A stretch of DNA of 64,000 bases from Tretioscincus oriximinensis (lineage: Eukaryota; Chordata; Lepidosauria; Squamata; Gymnophthalmidae), in assembly GCA_022410635.1 (NCBI GenBank), contig JAJVDF010000249.1, forward strand, positions 1,100,829-1,164,828, read 5' to 3'. The notes beneath the pieces were generated by a model. It was not told the origin of the DNA. It saw nothing but the letters and a program-made list of their open reading frames with translations, and did no database searches. Position 1 is the first letter of the stretch; every line of letters starts with the position of its first letter. Position numbers and translations under genes: made by a program. Positions 1 through 10,244 of this stretch are shown here, piece after piece.

Positions 1-1
1 A

Positions 2-127
2 CAATGCTTTGTGCTTTGGAAACCCCCAGCAGAATATTGTTGGGTAAACGCAGATGAGGTGCATGCACCTTTACTGGTGAAACGGTTTCATGAGAAGTAC
101 CCGGAGAAACCTAAAGAAGGGGGGTAA
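2..127 (+). CDS. C-terminal end of a Ty3/gypsy-type Pol polyprotein (partial)
   Basis: An open frame enters from the left edge and ends at TAA (125-127), 16 bases before an LTR start. The last residues include WVNADEVHAPLLVKRFHEKY followed by a proline/lysine-rich end. The pattern of a Trp, then VHAP, then a Phe-His and Tyr-Pro pair is what I know from the chromodomain-like tail after integrase in vertebrate Ty3/gypsy elements. The reading frame is intact over 41 codons, so this insertion may be fairly young. The rest of the element lies outside the window. Family assignment rests on this short tail plus the adjoining polypurine tract and LTR; a retroviral Pol is less likely. Confidence 0.6.
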   Translation, partial: QCFVLWKPPAEYCWVNADEVHAPLLVKRFHEKYPEKPKEGG

Positions 128-130
128 TCT

Positions 131-143
131 TAGGGGGGCGGGA
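131..143 (+). promoter_or_regulatory. Polypurine tract of the LTR element
   Basis: The purine-rich run AGGGGGGCGGGA sits directly before the TGTCATG start of the LTR, where plus-strand DNA synthesis is primed in LTR retroelements. It is interrupted by one C. Confidence 0.65.
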
Positions 144-340
144 TGTCATGAGTACATGACATAATATGTATATAAAGTCATATAAGGAATGTATAAAGTT
201 GTGGTAATATGTATGTAAATAATTCTGAGGTAAATTTATGTTGATGTTTTGAGGTGAGCTTCAGGTTTTGGAACAGCATTGTAAAAACAACCAATGAATT
301 GTAAGCGATGCACCTGGTCAGCTGGGATTGGCCAGCAAGA

Positions 341-350
341 TGTATAAATA
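341..350 (+). promoter_or_regulatory. TATA box of LTR promoter
   Basis: TGTATAAATA lies in the middle of the LTR, about 64 bases upstream of AATAAA, as expected for the U3/R boundary. Confidence 0.65.
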
Positions 351-413
351 GAGGGACTTGCTGGGGCAGTCTTCACTGCTGACCAGACTAAGATGGAGAG
401 CTGAGCTGAGCTG

Positions 414-419
414 AATAAA
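414..419 (+). terminator. Polyadenylation signal of LTR
   Basis: AATAAA within the LTR, 71 bases before its CA end, is consistent with 3' end formation of the element transcript. Confidence 0.6.
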
Positions 420-484
420 CACTTTCAGAACTGAAATCACATTCTTGTCTGGAGTGTCCTTCATCCACTACCTCTACCATCACA

Positions 485-1182
485 ATAAGCCAGGAAGTGA
501 TGTTTTGCCTCTTTTTAAATCTATGGCGAATCCACATGTGGAATATTGTGTCCAATTCTGATCACCACATCTCAAAAAAAGATATTGTGGAAAAAGAGAA
601 GGTGCAGAAAAAGGCAACAAGAACTGTCAAAGGACTGGAGCACCTCCCTTATGAAGTCAGGCTGCAATGTCTGGGACTCTTTAGCCTCAAAAGATGGCAT
701 TTGAGAGGTGATCTGATTGAGGTGTATGAGATCATGCATGGAGTGGATGAGGTGAATAGCGAAGATTTATTTTCTCTATCACACAACACTAGGGCCGGAG
801 GGCACTCCTTGAAACTAATAGGCAGAAGAGTGAAAACAGACAAAGGAAAGTATTTTTTCACACAGAGGGTCATAGGCCTGTGGAATTTACTTCAAGAAGA
901 GGTGGTGGTAGCTAGAAGCTTGGACTGATTCAAGACAGGACTAAACAGGTTTATGGACACCATGGGTATAAATGGCTACTAGGGTGGATCTTTTGAAACT
1001 GCCTCCAGGATGGAGCAACAGGCAGTACTCCTGAAATACCATTTGCAGGGAGCGAAGAATAGGTGAAAATGTTGCCTTCTTCTGTTCAGACTGCCAGGGT
1101 GCAATTGGTGTGAGACAGAAGGCAGGACTAGATGGGCTCCGGCCCAATTCAGGAGGGCTCTTCTTACGTTCTTATATATAAC
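485..1182 (+). mobile_element. CR1-A LINE 3' part, split by the LTR element
   Basis: This is the 3' end of a CR1 LINE: the C-terminal part of ORF2 (497-928), the 3' UTR that recurs in all CR1-A copies here, and a short TTCTTA-type tail near 1160-1180. The CR1 starts abruptly at the LTR boundary, so its upstream part should lie beyond the LTR element to the left. It is older than the LTR insertion. Confidence 0.85.
497..928 (+). pseudogene. CR1 ORF2 C-terminal fragment
   Basis: The frame encodes the C-terminal tail after the CR1 reverse transcriptase, including the hallmarks EKVQKKATR, GLEHLPYE and LFSLKRWHLRGDLIEVYEIM. These follow the catalytic core in CR1/Jockey-clade elements. No catalytic motif is present, since the fragment starts downstream of it. 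The frame ends at TGA just where other copies read on with SLDSFKTGL, so it is a degraded copy. Confidence 0.85.
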
Positions 1183-1650
1183 GCATACACATTCTGAGTT
1201 TTTTCTGGCTGCACCAATGTCAGATATCACTGGGGAAAGACAATGTACTATGCATGTTGCAGTCTAGCCTATAGACACTGGCTTACCAGATTTGCAAATG
1301 TTTGGTAAATGTTATTTAATAGTGACACTCAGGTGTATATTTGTGTGTAGAACACCTAGAAAAAAGAAAAACTAGGTACAGGAATGTGCCGAACTTGCCT
1401 AACAAATGCTCTCTTTCAGTTTGTCTCATAGGGAACTCAGATTTTGACACGATTACTCAACAGGCCTGATAAGACGTCATAGTAAGCTGAAATGGCCATA
1501 AAAGTGACATGAAGCAATTGTAAAAGCCACCACTTTGTCAGTGTTCCTACAACATTACCTGCTAAGTCAGGAAAACCAAGTCTCTATTTGTCTCCTATTT
1601 CTATGTAGCAGGAAGTTCCTCAAGAAGATTTCCCAAGCCAGCCCCTCAAT
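1183..1650. other. Unannotated AT-rich interval
   Basis: I see no gene, tandem array or recognised repeat here. Confidence 0.4.
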
Positions 1651-1658
1651 GTTATAGG

Positions 1659-1858
1659 TAGGATGACCAGATGACCCCTTGGGGNTGTGTGTGTTGNAAA
1701 CCCATTTTTGGGGTGCCTCCCGGTTTTTTCTGAGGAAAAACAAATTTAAAAACAAAAAAATCTTATTTTGAAAAGAATTTCCTCAGAAAAAATTGGGAGG
1801 CACCCCAAAACTGGGTTTTTCAACAACAACCCCCAAAAGCAGTCATCTGGTCAGCCTA
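1659..1858. mobile_element. F1 foldback element, copy A (hAT-type, non-autonomous)
   Basis: This ~200 bp near-palindrome has arms of about 80 bp reading TAGG(C/A)TGACCAGATGACC, then a G-run, GAAAACCC, a GGTGCCTCCC block and CTGAGG, around an A/T centre. It has no coding capacity. The flanks GTTATAGG (1651-1658) and ATTATAGG (1861-1868) resemble a diverged 8 bp target duplication with two extra bases. Superfamily assignment comes from copies at 22735 and 22974. Confidence 0.8.
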
Positions 1859-1868
1859 TTATTATAGG

Positions 1869-2329
1869 TTGCCCACATATCTTTAGGTTATATATCAGTG
1901 GACTAAGTATTACATTTTTTGTCATTTATTGATTTTAGGTGAGTTATTTCAGATGTTTTGCTTAGGTTGTGAATAAAACAACTTATCCTGTCTCTCACTT
2001 TGGAACTAAACAGTTATTTCCACTCGGGACTATAAACATTATATCTGTATTAAACTAGGTATTAAGCCACTCCTCTGGAAAAGTAGTTAAGGGGCTAGGA
2101 ACGTTTCTGCTAAAGAAAACTGATACAATTTTTGTACACAAATTCTTAAAAGGAAATTTAGAGTCTTGCTATATTAATTATTTTCAGAATTAAATGGCCT
2201 CTTAACATGCCAAATCTGAAAAAGCAGTATCTCTTCCTTCTTATTATAGCTATGTAATCATACTAGACCACACATAGCTTGCCATCCACATGCAGGGTTT
2301 TTTCACATTTTCCTCACACTACGATAGTG
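1869..2329. other. Unannotated AT-rich interval
   Basis: No ORF, RNA gene or repeat is recognised in this stretch. Confidence 0.4.
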
Positions 2330-2530
2330 TAGGCTGACCAGATGACCCCTTTTTATGGGGGGGTGGGTTGAAAACCCATTTAGTGGTGCCTCCCGGTTTT
2401 TTCTGAGGAAACAAAAATTAAAAAACAAACATTTTGAAAAAAATAATTTTTTGAAAAAAAANTCCTCAGAAAAAGTGGGAGGCACCCCAAAAACTGGGTT
2501 TTCAACCCCCCAAAAAANAGGTCATGTGGC
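2330..2530. mobile_element. F1 foldback element, copy B, clipped at right end
   Basis: Both arms are present, but the last bases of the right arm diverge after GGTCATGTGG (about 2530), where CR1 sequence begins within a few bases. The right end was probably lost at the junction. Confidence 0.75.
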
Positions 2531-2534
2531 AATT

Positions 2535-2862
2535 ACAATCCACCTATGGAATTTACTTCCTGAAGAGGTAGTGGTAGCTAACAGCTTGGATAGTTTCAAG
2601 ACAGGACTAGACAGGTTTATGGACACCAAGGGTATAAATGGGTACTAGGATGGATGTCTGGATGTTGCCTCTGGGATGGAGCAACAAGCAGGACTCCTGA
2701 AATACCATTTGCAGGGAGTCATGAACAGGAGCATATTTTGCTTTCCTCTGTTCAGACTGCCCAGGTGCATCTGGTGGGCCTCTGTGTGAGACAGAATGCT
2801 GGACTAGATGGGCTCTGGCCTAATCCAGTATGGCTCCTCTTCTGTTCTTATGCTCTTATAGT
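2535..2862 (+). mobile_element. CR1-A LINE 3' fragment
   Basis: This begins inside the ORF2 end (WNLLPEEVVVANSLDSFKTG is readable), runs through the conserved 3' UTR and ends in a TTCTTATGCTCTTATAG tail. It is a 5'-truncated copy, the usual outcome of target-primed reverse transcription. Confidence 0.85.
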
Positions 2863-3610
2863 CTGGAACAAATTGAAAAAGATGGCAGCCAGAAATCCAT
2901 GACATGGAAGCCTCCCATCCAGAGAGGGAACATTTAATGTGTTGGTTCTACAAAGTCATTGCTATCCTTGAGTGAACAATGGATTGCATTTATCAGGCTT
3001 CAGGAAATGCTCCAGCTAGACCAGTGTTCACACCTGGTTGCAGCTTGTTTCTCCCAGTAGTTTCTACAGAAAGCAAAAATGCTTTTTCCTATTGCAGGGA
3101 TGGGAAGACATAAAGTACAGGGAAGGTGAGCAAAGCCTAAGGCTGATCTCTTTAAGGCTGGGTAAGGTTGCTCCTATTTCAGAAAACTCTCCCAAAGGCT
3201 TTTACACAAATTAATCTAAAGCTTTGCAGGCACAATATGTGCTTTTGTACTATATGACCACCCTATACTATGGTAGATTGCTCCTGGCATGAAACAAGGC
3301 CATATGCATTGTGATGGTTTGCTTCATTTCAGTCCCTGTGCCAATTTTGAAACTCACAACAGTTTCAAAAATGGATGGTTTTGAATTCTCTGAAGACCAG
3401 AAATGAAATTTGTTAATTTTCAGAGCTCCTGTGAGGCTATTTCAGCAGCATACCTCACTGAGCTACCACAATGGGCGTGTGCCTTCTGCATGCTCCAATA
3501 TATAAGCCCTAGCATGTTGGAAGATCTTTACAATGAGATCTCTCACTGGCAAAGTTACGGTCTCTGGGAGCCCTGGACAGATTAATGATAGGACCACTTC
3601 CTGCCACGGC
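2863..3610. other. Unannotated interval
   Basis: Mixed-composition sequence with only short open frames. I see no recognised repeat. Confidence 0.4.
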
Positions 3611-3622
3611 CCGCTCCTACCG

Positions 3623-3784
3623 GGGCCCTCTCCTACCAGGGCTCCTTCCCGCTCTGGCTCTTACCATTTGTTTTAAGCTCCTCATCTGGTCAGCCTATAG
3701 ACCAAGAACTGCACTGAAGAGGTCGGGAGCTGCTTCTGAAGAGCTTAAAACTAAAATTAGGAACCAGAGCAGGTGAGAGGGCCC
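3623..3784. repeat. GC-rich foldback with F1-like terminal motif in its loop
   Basis: The left arm (3623-3680) and right arm (3741-3784) are imperfect inverted copies, both bounded by GGGCCCTCTC and TTTTAAGCTC-type blocks. The loop contains CTCATCTGGTCAGCCTA (about 3680-3697), identical in style to the right end of F1. It is probably a rearranged transposon relic. Confidence 0.5.
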
Positions 3785-4940
3785 AACCTCAGCAAGGGGA
3801 CCCGTACCGGTCAGCAGCCCAGGGCCCTGGAGCAGTGCCCCGACTGCCCCCCCTACAAACACCGATGAGATCTCTCAAAAGGTTGAAACAGCATGTCATT
3901 TTAGGCACCTATGCTTTGTCCTACAAGGAGCCCTCTTAAACTGTTCCAGTTTATAGAAAGGAAGGTCTATAAATCTTGTTCCACACTAATTAAAGAATTA
4001 AAAATAGCAAAAATGCCTCTAAGGAAAAGAGAGAGTATGTTTTGCAAACTTGGGGTTATAAAGGAAAAAAATATTACATCTTTTATTTTCAGACTAGAGA
4101 CAATAATTAATATCAAGATGCACTTTATAAAATGGTCAATCTCTCATCTTAACTATATTATTTTGTACCTTCAGGCTCTTGTAGTTTTTACGAACATGAT
4201 TCAAATAAATTGCTTCTGTTTCCTTGGTGGCTTCTTTAATTATTTTCTTATTATCAGAGGATCTAGTTTAATTTAAATGAACACTGGATTTTTCTTGCTT
4301 CTATGCAGAGAAAATGCTGTCTTCTTTTGTGGTAAATTCTCATTTCTCAAAATCTGGGTAGCAGAAATTATTTAATATAACTCTTTTTTAGAATTATTTA
4401 TTTCTAACCTAGATTGGTAATAACATGAAAAATCTGGTTGTACGCTATAGATATATTTGCTGAATAATTGAATTGATTGTGTGTACTTCTTTAAAATAAT
4501 ACGTTTATAAAATAACACTATGAGAATTGTAAATAAATTAAAAATGCATGAATACAAACTGCAAAACTAAATTTTTCAAGCTTTTATTTCTTTTCCCCGA
4601 TTAAGAAATGCATCCTGTTCTTCCAGGGAGGAAGGGTGGGAAAGAGGGAAGGTATGGATCTTTTAAAACATTGTATTAATGTGTCATTTTTAATCTTCTT
4701 GATCTTTCGTTACCCATTGTGACACCAATGGTGATGGGTGGAAGAGAAATCATCATATATTTCTTCAGATTGCACAGTTCCTCCCTCAATGGAATTCAAA
4801 GATGTAGGTAGAGTGCACCTAGACATACGTGCTTATCACATTACGATCAATCCTCACATAATAAGTGGATTACGTGATTATCGTTTTGCTGGTCAAAATG
4901 CCGTAAGAAACCTCCACTGTCATTTGGCTCCGCAAATCTA
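3785..4940. other. Unannotated AT-rich interval
   Basis: The interval has long A/T-rich stretches and small open frames (such as 3911-4276) with low-complexity hydrophobic translations and no recognisable family. I treat it as non-coding. Confidence 0.4.
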
Positions 4941-5291
4941 AGGCTGGGTTCACACAGCATATTTCTACCTTGATCGGAGTGAGATGAGGAAGACTCCAGC
5001 ACACGGGTTAAGCGTTTTTCAGCAGTCATCCCGCAATGAACACCATTTTTCCCAGAATAAACTATTGNTGGGATATTCAGGCACCGTTCCGGAGAACCCA
5101 TAAATTAGGGGCAGCAACTATTTCTAGTATCTGTTGTGAGTAAAAAAAAAGTTCTCGGACTGCACTCAGTGATATTACAGAACTGGGGCACTAGTCACAG
5201 AATGCACAGGTTTGGTGTGCACGGACACGCGATTGCTATATTCCGGAATATAGCTTTATAGNAGTTTTTAAGTCGTCGTGTGCATGCNGCC
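4941..5291 (+). mobile_element. F3 terminal-inverted-repeat element
   Basis: The left end AAGGCTGGGTTCACACAGCA and the right end (5265-5291, reading TCGTCGTGTGCATGC) are inverted relatives of each other. The internal blocks TTTTTCCCAGAATAAACTATT and TTCCGGAATATAGC recur in the other F3 members at 9561, 9957, 30838 and 44288. No ORF is carried. It is probably a non-autonomous DNA transposon. Confidence 0.6.
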
Positions 5292-5329
5292 ATTGTTTCA
5301 AAATGCCAGTTTTGCATTTTTGCTTTTAT

Positions 5330-5388
5330 TGTTGACCACGCTGAGCTCTTCAGGTATAGGGCAGGGTAAGTAAAATAAATAAATAAAT
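5330..5388 (+). repeat. LINE/SINE 3' tail fragment with AAAT repeats
   Basis: CTGAGCTCTTCAGGTATAGGG followed by AAATAAATAAATAAAT matches, in type, the tail of the LINE at 32362 and of the SINE at 31264 read in reverse. Confidence 0.5.
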
Positions 5389-5412
5389 ACTCAAAATCTG
5401 TCTTTCACTCTT

Positions 5413-5703
5413 ATGGCACGAATGGCTCAGTCGCTAAGGAAACGGTCTCTCATGTGAGAAATGGGGTTTCGAAACCTTGTGTCGGACATGGGAAGGGGTG
5501 AGCACCTTCTCCTAGCCTGTAGCTCTAGCCAACCCAGCTACTCGAAAGCAAGAATTGCAAGAAATTGCAATTGACTGCAAGTATATAAGTGGGAGCCACC
5601 ACAGCCTGATGCTGAAGATAGAATGTAAGCCTTCGGGCAAAATACCCTTGTAAGCCACTTTGAGTCCCTTTGAAATGTTGAGAAAGCGGGATATAAGAAC
5701 CTA
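5413..5703 (+). mobile_element. tRNA-headed SINE with Bov-B-type tail
   Basis: The 5' part has a pol III A-box-like GGCTCAGTCGCTAAGG and a B-box-like GGGTTTCGAAACC, as in tRNA-derived SINEs. The body includes ATTGCAAGAAATTGCAA. The 3' end, GTAAGCC.CTTTGAGTCCC followed by AAAGCGGGATATAAGAAC, resembles the Bov-B LINE tail used by Sauria SINEs. It runs directly into a TTC tract. Confidence 0.8.
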
Positions 5704-5810
5704 GTTTCTTCTTCTTCTTCTTCTTCTTCTTCTTCTTCTTCTTCTTCTTCTTCTTCTTCTTCTTCTTCTTCTTCTTCTTCTTCTTCTTCTTCTTCTTCTT
5801 CTTCTTCTTT
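5704..5810 (+). repeat. (TTC)n microsatellite, ~35 units
   Basis: An almost perfect TTC run is attached to the SINE 3' end. The Glu-rich open frame on the other strand is an artefact of this tract. Confidence 0.95.
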
Positions 5811-7485
5811 CTGTTTCAAGTTCCAACACCAGACTTTCATTATCTGCAGTTAATTGGTGCCATCAGACTAGACTTCTGCCTCTGTCAGACTTGTTCATTT
5901 TTTAGCAATCTAATTAAAAATCCTAGCCCAGTTAGGAGCCATAAATATACAACAGTATTCAGCTTATCTTTATCCAGATCAGAATGTGTCTCATTGGGTG
6001 CTAATTGCGTCACAGACGTTGCCTTGTGCCCATTACAGACATCAGCTGAATAGGCCTGGCATTACTCCAAGAATGATGCTCCTTTCAACCATTCAATAAT
6101 ATTCTGTCATGGCAGAATGTGAATGGCTGTCCAAGTGGACAGTGTTTGTATCTAATTAGTTCTTTATTATAAATATGGCTGACCCAAAGGCCGAACTGAT
6201 TTGTTTGACAAAGGTAATGCATTTGATCTCTGCACTGGAACCCTACCCCAGCTGGNATCTGACAAGATCTACATGGCTCCCATTGCTTCATCTCAGTTCA
6301 TGCTCTCTCTGTTGTGCCATACAAACCATCCAACCTGTCAATCAAATCACATACAAAAAGGGTATAGATGCCACCACCACCTCCCTCTTCAAGCAAAACT
6401 TCTGTTACCCACCACAGAGTTACATTCCAAGCAGTCATTTCTTTTTGAAACTACCACTAGGGTGACATGATAGTGAAAGAAAATAATTAGATGCCAACTA
6501 CGAATAATAGAGTATTCAAAAACCAATTAGCCTATAATGGGAATACATCTCAAGTTTTCTCAGGATTTCAGAAGTTGACATAGTATATTTTTGTTCTTGC
6601 ACACAAGAAATAGCCGGTATCTTATGGGAAAACAAAATTTTGGAGGACAGTTTGCCTGCCTACCCAAGAATATGTTTCTTTTCACAATCGGAACAATGAT
6701 TTCTTTTTAGCCAAGGGCAATTCAATTTGTATGTTAGGCAAGTAAAGTTCTAATACTTTGTAATGCAGATATGCTGTCTATTTTAAAAGAAAATATGAAC
6801 AAAATGATATTTGGAACAATTCTTATTTAATTATAGTTTCCATAATCCTAACTTATGAATTACAGGAGTTCTTTAAAATAGGGTTGTTGTTTTTTCCAAA
6901 TTTTGCTGTCTGTTAGTAAACGAAAATTCCAAATAATCCAATTAAAAATTCCATCTAATTATTTTCAGAAATTCCCATGGTAGCAAGAAAAGCAGTGATA
7001 GGATATTTTGCTCGCTTCTCTCTTTTTGAAAGAGTAGTTTTCAGATTCCAGGCATAAAACAAATTTTATTTCTGGGATAATTTCATTTTCAAACAACCTC
7101 TGGGGTATGTAACTGGGTAGTGAATTTAAGATGCAAATCCATCTAGCAATGTTCTGTTTAATGTAACCTTGTTACGATGGGCCTTTCAGCTCCAAGGTAT
7201 GAGTTGTCTACCAAGAAAGGCACATTATAGCAGGGAGTGCAAATGGGAGTTTCTAGTCAAATGTGGGAATTTAGGCTCTGGTGCCCTCCTTTTCTGGAAT
7301 ATACAGAGACAATAGAAATTTTCAAACCACTAATGAATTGCAGGATTATATCCTCAGAATCCGATGGATGATTGGGTCCTAAGAAAAAGTAAATGTATTT
7401 ATCCTGGCAAGAAGGAAGACAGAAAGGGAAAGTAGTTCTCACGAAAAGGCGGTAACTCATCAAGAGTGTTAAGACTGAAAGAATC
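5811..7485. other. Unannotated interval
   Basis: This is 1.7 kb of AT-rich DNA without recognised repeats or coding signal. Small frames near 6175-6470 have no family resemblance. Confidence 0.4.
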
Positions 7486-7833
7486 GAGGTTGTCCCCAAT
7501 GAGTCTCATTCTGGGCTATATTCTGGGATGACATTCACATGCTAGTGTAAACTATATCGACTTTGCATGTGGATGGCCAAGCTCTGCACTAATAGGCTGA
7601 CCAGATGACCCCCTTTTTGGGTGGTGGGTTGAAAACCCGGTTTTGAGNTGTCTCCCGGTTTTTGCTGAGGAAAAAAATAATTATTTTTTTTCCAAAAAAA
7701 ATATTTTTCTGAAAAAAATTTCCTCAGCAAAAAATGGCAGGCACCCCAAAATCGGATTTTCACCACTCCCAAAAGGGATCATCTGGTCAGCCCAACTAAG
7801 ATACAGTCTGGAATAAGGCTCAGTGGGCACAGA
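7486..7833. mobile_element. F2 foldback element split by F1 copy C
   Basis: The left part (7486-7592) reads TTGTCCCCAATGAG...ATTCTGGGCTATATTCTGGG and the right part (7795-7833) ends AATAAGGCTCAGTGGGCACA. These are the diverged ends of the F2 family seen whole at 43649-43828. The F1 copy at 7593-7794 sits in its right half, so F2 is the older insertion. Confidence 0.65.
7593..7794. mobile_element. F1 foldback element, copy C, nested in F2
   Basis: Both arms are present, with GCTGAGG at the inner ends (the 'CAGCAA' subtype). ACTAA occurs on both sides (7588-7592 and 7795-7799), a partial remnant of a target duplication. Confidence 0.8.
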
Positions 7834-8767
7834 GTTAAAGTAGGTCTTGAAGTGGTTTCAGTATAACCAAGTTTCATTATAACACACACATTTTTCTGGG
7901 CCCTTAGAGTTCATTATAAAGAAGTTTCACCTGTCATACAGAATAAGATCCAGTGCAGAAAGGATCACATATGAGCCTGCCTTTAAGCTTTGCTGCAGAA
8001 CAGTAAACATATGCCACAGAGTAAAACTCTGATATCAAAGTTACTCAATTTCCTATTTCATAAACCTTTTCACTTTCTTTGATTGGACTTTTTATTTCCC
8101 TTTTCGACAGCCGATCTGGAGGGGGATAACGTGCCTCAGAACATATTCTTTGGCTTTTAGTTACCTATGGTCCTTACCAGAACTGTGGGGTGGTTGCTAG
8201 GCAACCATCAGTTCTGTCTTACCTAATTGCTGCCTCAGTGACAGCACAGAAAGTGAGGTCAGAAAGGGCAGGAACCTCTCCCTTCATGCAAGAACCTCTA
8301 CGACCATAAAAAAATAAAAATAAAAATTATAGGGAAAAAAGAACAACAGATACACAGTGCAGATTCAAAGAATAGCCTGAGGGCATATAACACAGTTCTG
8401 CTACTGAACCTAAAGCAGCTTTATTGCCTGGATGGGAAAGTAGCTGAGAACTGTAAGGTAATGTAGAATTTTGAAGAGAAGATGTGAGTGTAATGGAGGC
8501 AAATAAATCAAGTTGCGATCTTCCTTCTTCACCCATGTTCATATGGGTTGAAAAGAGATGCTGAAATGTTATCTTTGCTGTGCTCTGTCAGCGTTCATTG
8601 TTCAGTTGTTTAAGTCTCAACAGAAGTTCCAACATTGCTCTGATATTTTTGACAGAAAAGTTGATTTTTTNAAAAAAAATAAAGGTGATACTTTTTCTTT
8701 CTTTTATTTTAATAAGTATTTTATTCAATAATTAACAAATGTAGATGAATAGCTACCACAGCTTCAT
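7834..8767. other. Unannotated interval
   Basis: No recognised gene or repeat. A short poly-T/A run surrounds the ambiguous base near 8671. Confidence 0.4.
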
Positions 8768-9008
8768 TGCTTCCATGCATTTCATGTTTAACTAAGACTG
8801 ACCAGATGACCCCTTTCGGAGGGGAGGTAAAAACCCGGTTTTGCGGTGCCTCCTGGTTGTTCCTAAGGGAATTTTTTTTTTTGAAAAAACTTTTTTTAAA
8901 AAAACATTTTTCTCANCAAAAAAACTTGAGGCACTCCAAAACCGAGTTTCTACCCCCNAAAAAGGGCTCATCTGGTCAGCCTAGTTAAACATGAAATGCA
9001 TGGGAGCA
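8768..9008. mobile_element. F1 foldback element, copy D, with inverted flanks
   Basis: The F1 element itself spans about 8793-8983 (CAGCAA-type inner ends). Unlike other copies, the flanks are inverted rather than directly repeated: 8768-8792 and 8984-9008 are reverse complements over 25 bases with one mismatch, sharing CCATGCATTTCATGTTTAAC. The hairpin therefore extends beyond the usual element ends. Confidence 0.75.
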
Positions 9009-9048
9009 GGCAGACAAAATTTCAATTTGACAGAACTTTACCACAGAT

Positions 9049-9219
9049 TAGGCTGATCAGATGACCCCTTATGGGGGGAAGGGGGATTTGAAAACCCAGT
9101 TTTGGGGTGCCTCCCAGTTTTTGTTGAGGAAAAAACCTCAATAGTAGAANCTGGGAGGCATCCCAAAACCAGGTTTTCAACACACAAACCCGCCCCAAAG
9201 GGCTCATCTGGTCAGCTTA
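9049..9219. mobile_element. F1 foldback element, copy E
   Basis: This is a shorter F1 (171 bp) with a reduced centre. The flanks CCACAGAT (9041-9048) and CCATCGAT (9220-9227) match at 6 of 8 positions, consistent with an aged 8 bp duplication. Confidence 0.75.
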
Positions 9220-9227
9220 CCATCGAT

Positions 9228-9560
9228 GAACATCATTTCTCATGAGGGGAGGAATTATAGAAAGACAAACTGATAGTTTATGTGAAATAAACTAAGGTGA
9301 GGAAAAATAATCTGGAGCTTAGAATGAGAGTTGCCAGCCTTCCCAATGGAAAAGGAGTCACATAGAGAAGAAGAAAGAAAAGATAGGAAGATTAGATGTA
9401 CTGTATGCATACTGAATTATAAAATCATGATTAACTTACAACAAAAACTTGNAAGCAATGATATGAATCAGATCAAATATTTGTGTCAGAGTTCTAAGAT
9501 ATAAGCAATATAACCCTGGCAGAACATGTTCAATCCTTTACTTAGAAAAGCAGGTGACTA
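9228..9560. other. Unannotated interval
   Basis: AT-rich sequence without a recognised feature. Confidence 0.4.
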
Positions 9561-9954
9561 AGGTTAGGCGCACACCATGACTTAGAAACCCCATCAATGC
9601 TATAATCTGCACATCAAACATGTATATTCCGTGACCAAAGCCCCAGTTCCATAACATCGCTCATTGATCTCGTCGCAGTGCAGATCAAGTTTTTTTTTTT
9701 TACTCGCAACATCCAATGGAAACAACTGCTGTGTTCTCAATTGTTTTATCATCTCGCGTCTAATTTGTGCACACGCATACGGTCGCAAGAATTAGGGGGT
9801 TCACCGGAACGATGCCTGAATATCTGAGCAATAGTTTATTCCAGGATAAAGGCATTTATTNTGAATCAGCTACTGAAAAACACTTAGCACTTGTGACCGG
9901 GAAACCCTGATTGTGCTACGAACAAGGTAGAAAAACATTGTGAGTACATAACTT
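9561..9954 (-). mobile_element. F3 element, reverse orientation
   Basis: The right part (9797-9954) is the reverse complement of the left half of the F3 copy at 4941-5100, sharing CAATAGTTTATTC, CTGAAAAACACTTA and CAAGGTAGAAA. The left boundary is approximate, because 9561-9796 is only loosely F3-like. Confidence 0.5.
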
Positions 9955-10244
9955 AGGGTGCGTTCACACGACTATTTTATGCCTCAGTTATAGCGACATT
10001 ATGAAGGTTGTGTCACACATGTTAAGTGTGTATGAGTAAAACTTCTGCAATAAACTATTGCTGGGATAATCAGGATTAATTGCGGAGAACGTCCGAAACT
10101 TCGCAGCCAACCTCCGTCATCTCATAGCCAATTCCCTTCCTCTCCCGTGTGACCATTATTAGTGCGAGAGGCAGGAGGGGAGAGATGACAGGAGGAAGCG
10201 CCACTTCCTTGCTTCCGCGAGGAAATCTGCCCGCCTTTTCGCCC

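Larger units (their letters stand above)
144..484 (+). mobile_element. 3' LTR of a Ty3/gypsy-type element (341 bp)
   Basis: The segment begins TGTCATG and ends ATCACA, giving the canonical TG...CA ends. It contains a CCAAT-like box (GATTGGCC, about 325-333), a TATA box at 341-350 and an AATAAA signal at 414-419, in the order expected for U3-R-U5. It follows the Pol stop codon and a polypurine tract. The bases right after it (from 485) read as CR1 sequence, so the element inserted into a pre-existing CR1. The 5' LTR and the left target duplication are outside the window. Confidence 0.8.

Noticed and set aside
5538..5840. Open frame with a long poly-Glu stretch (and similar poly-Arg, Lys, Leu, Asn frames at 24207, 41773-42323, 53096, 53634-54003)
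   Set aside because: They are translations of TTC/GAA/ATT microsatellites at SINE tails or nearby and have no coding support.
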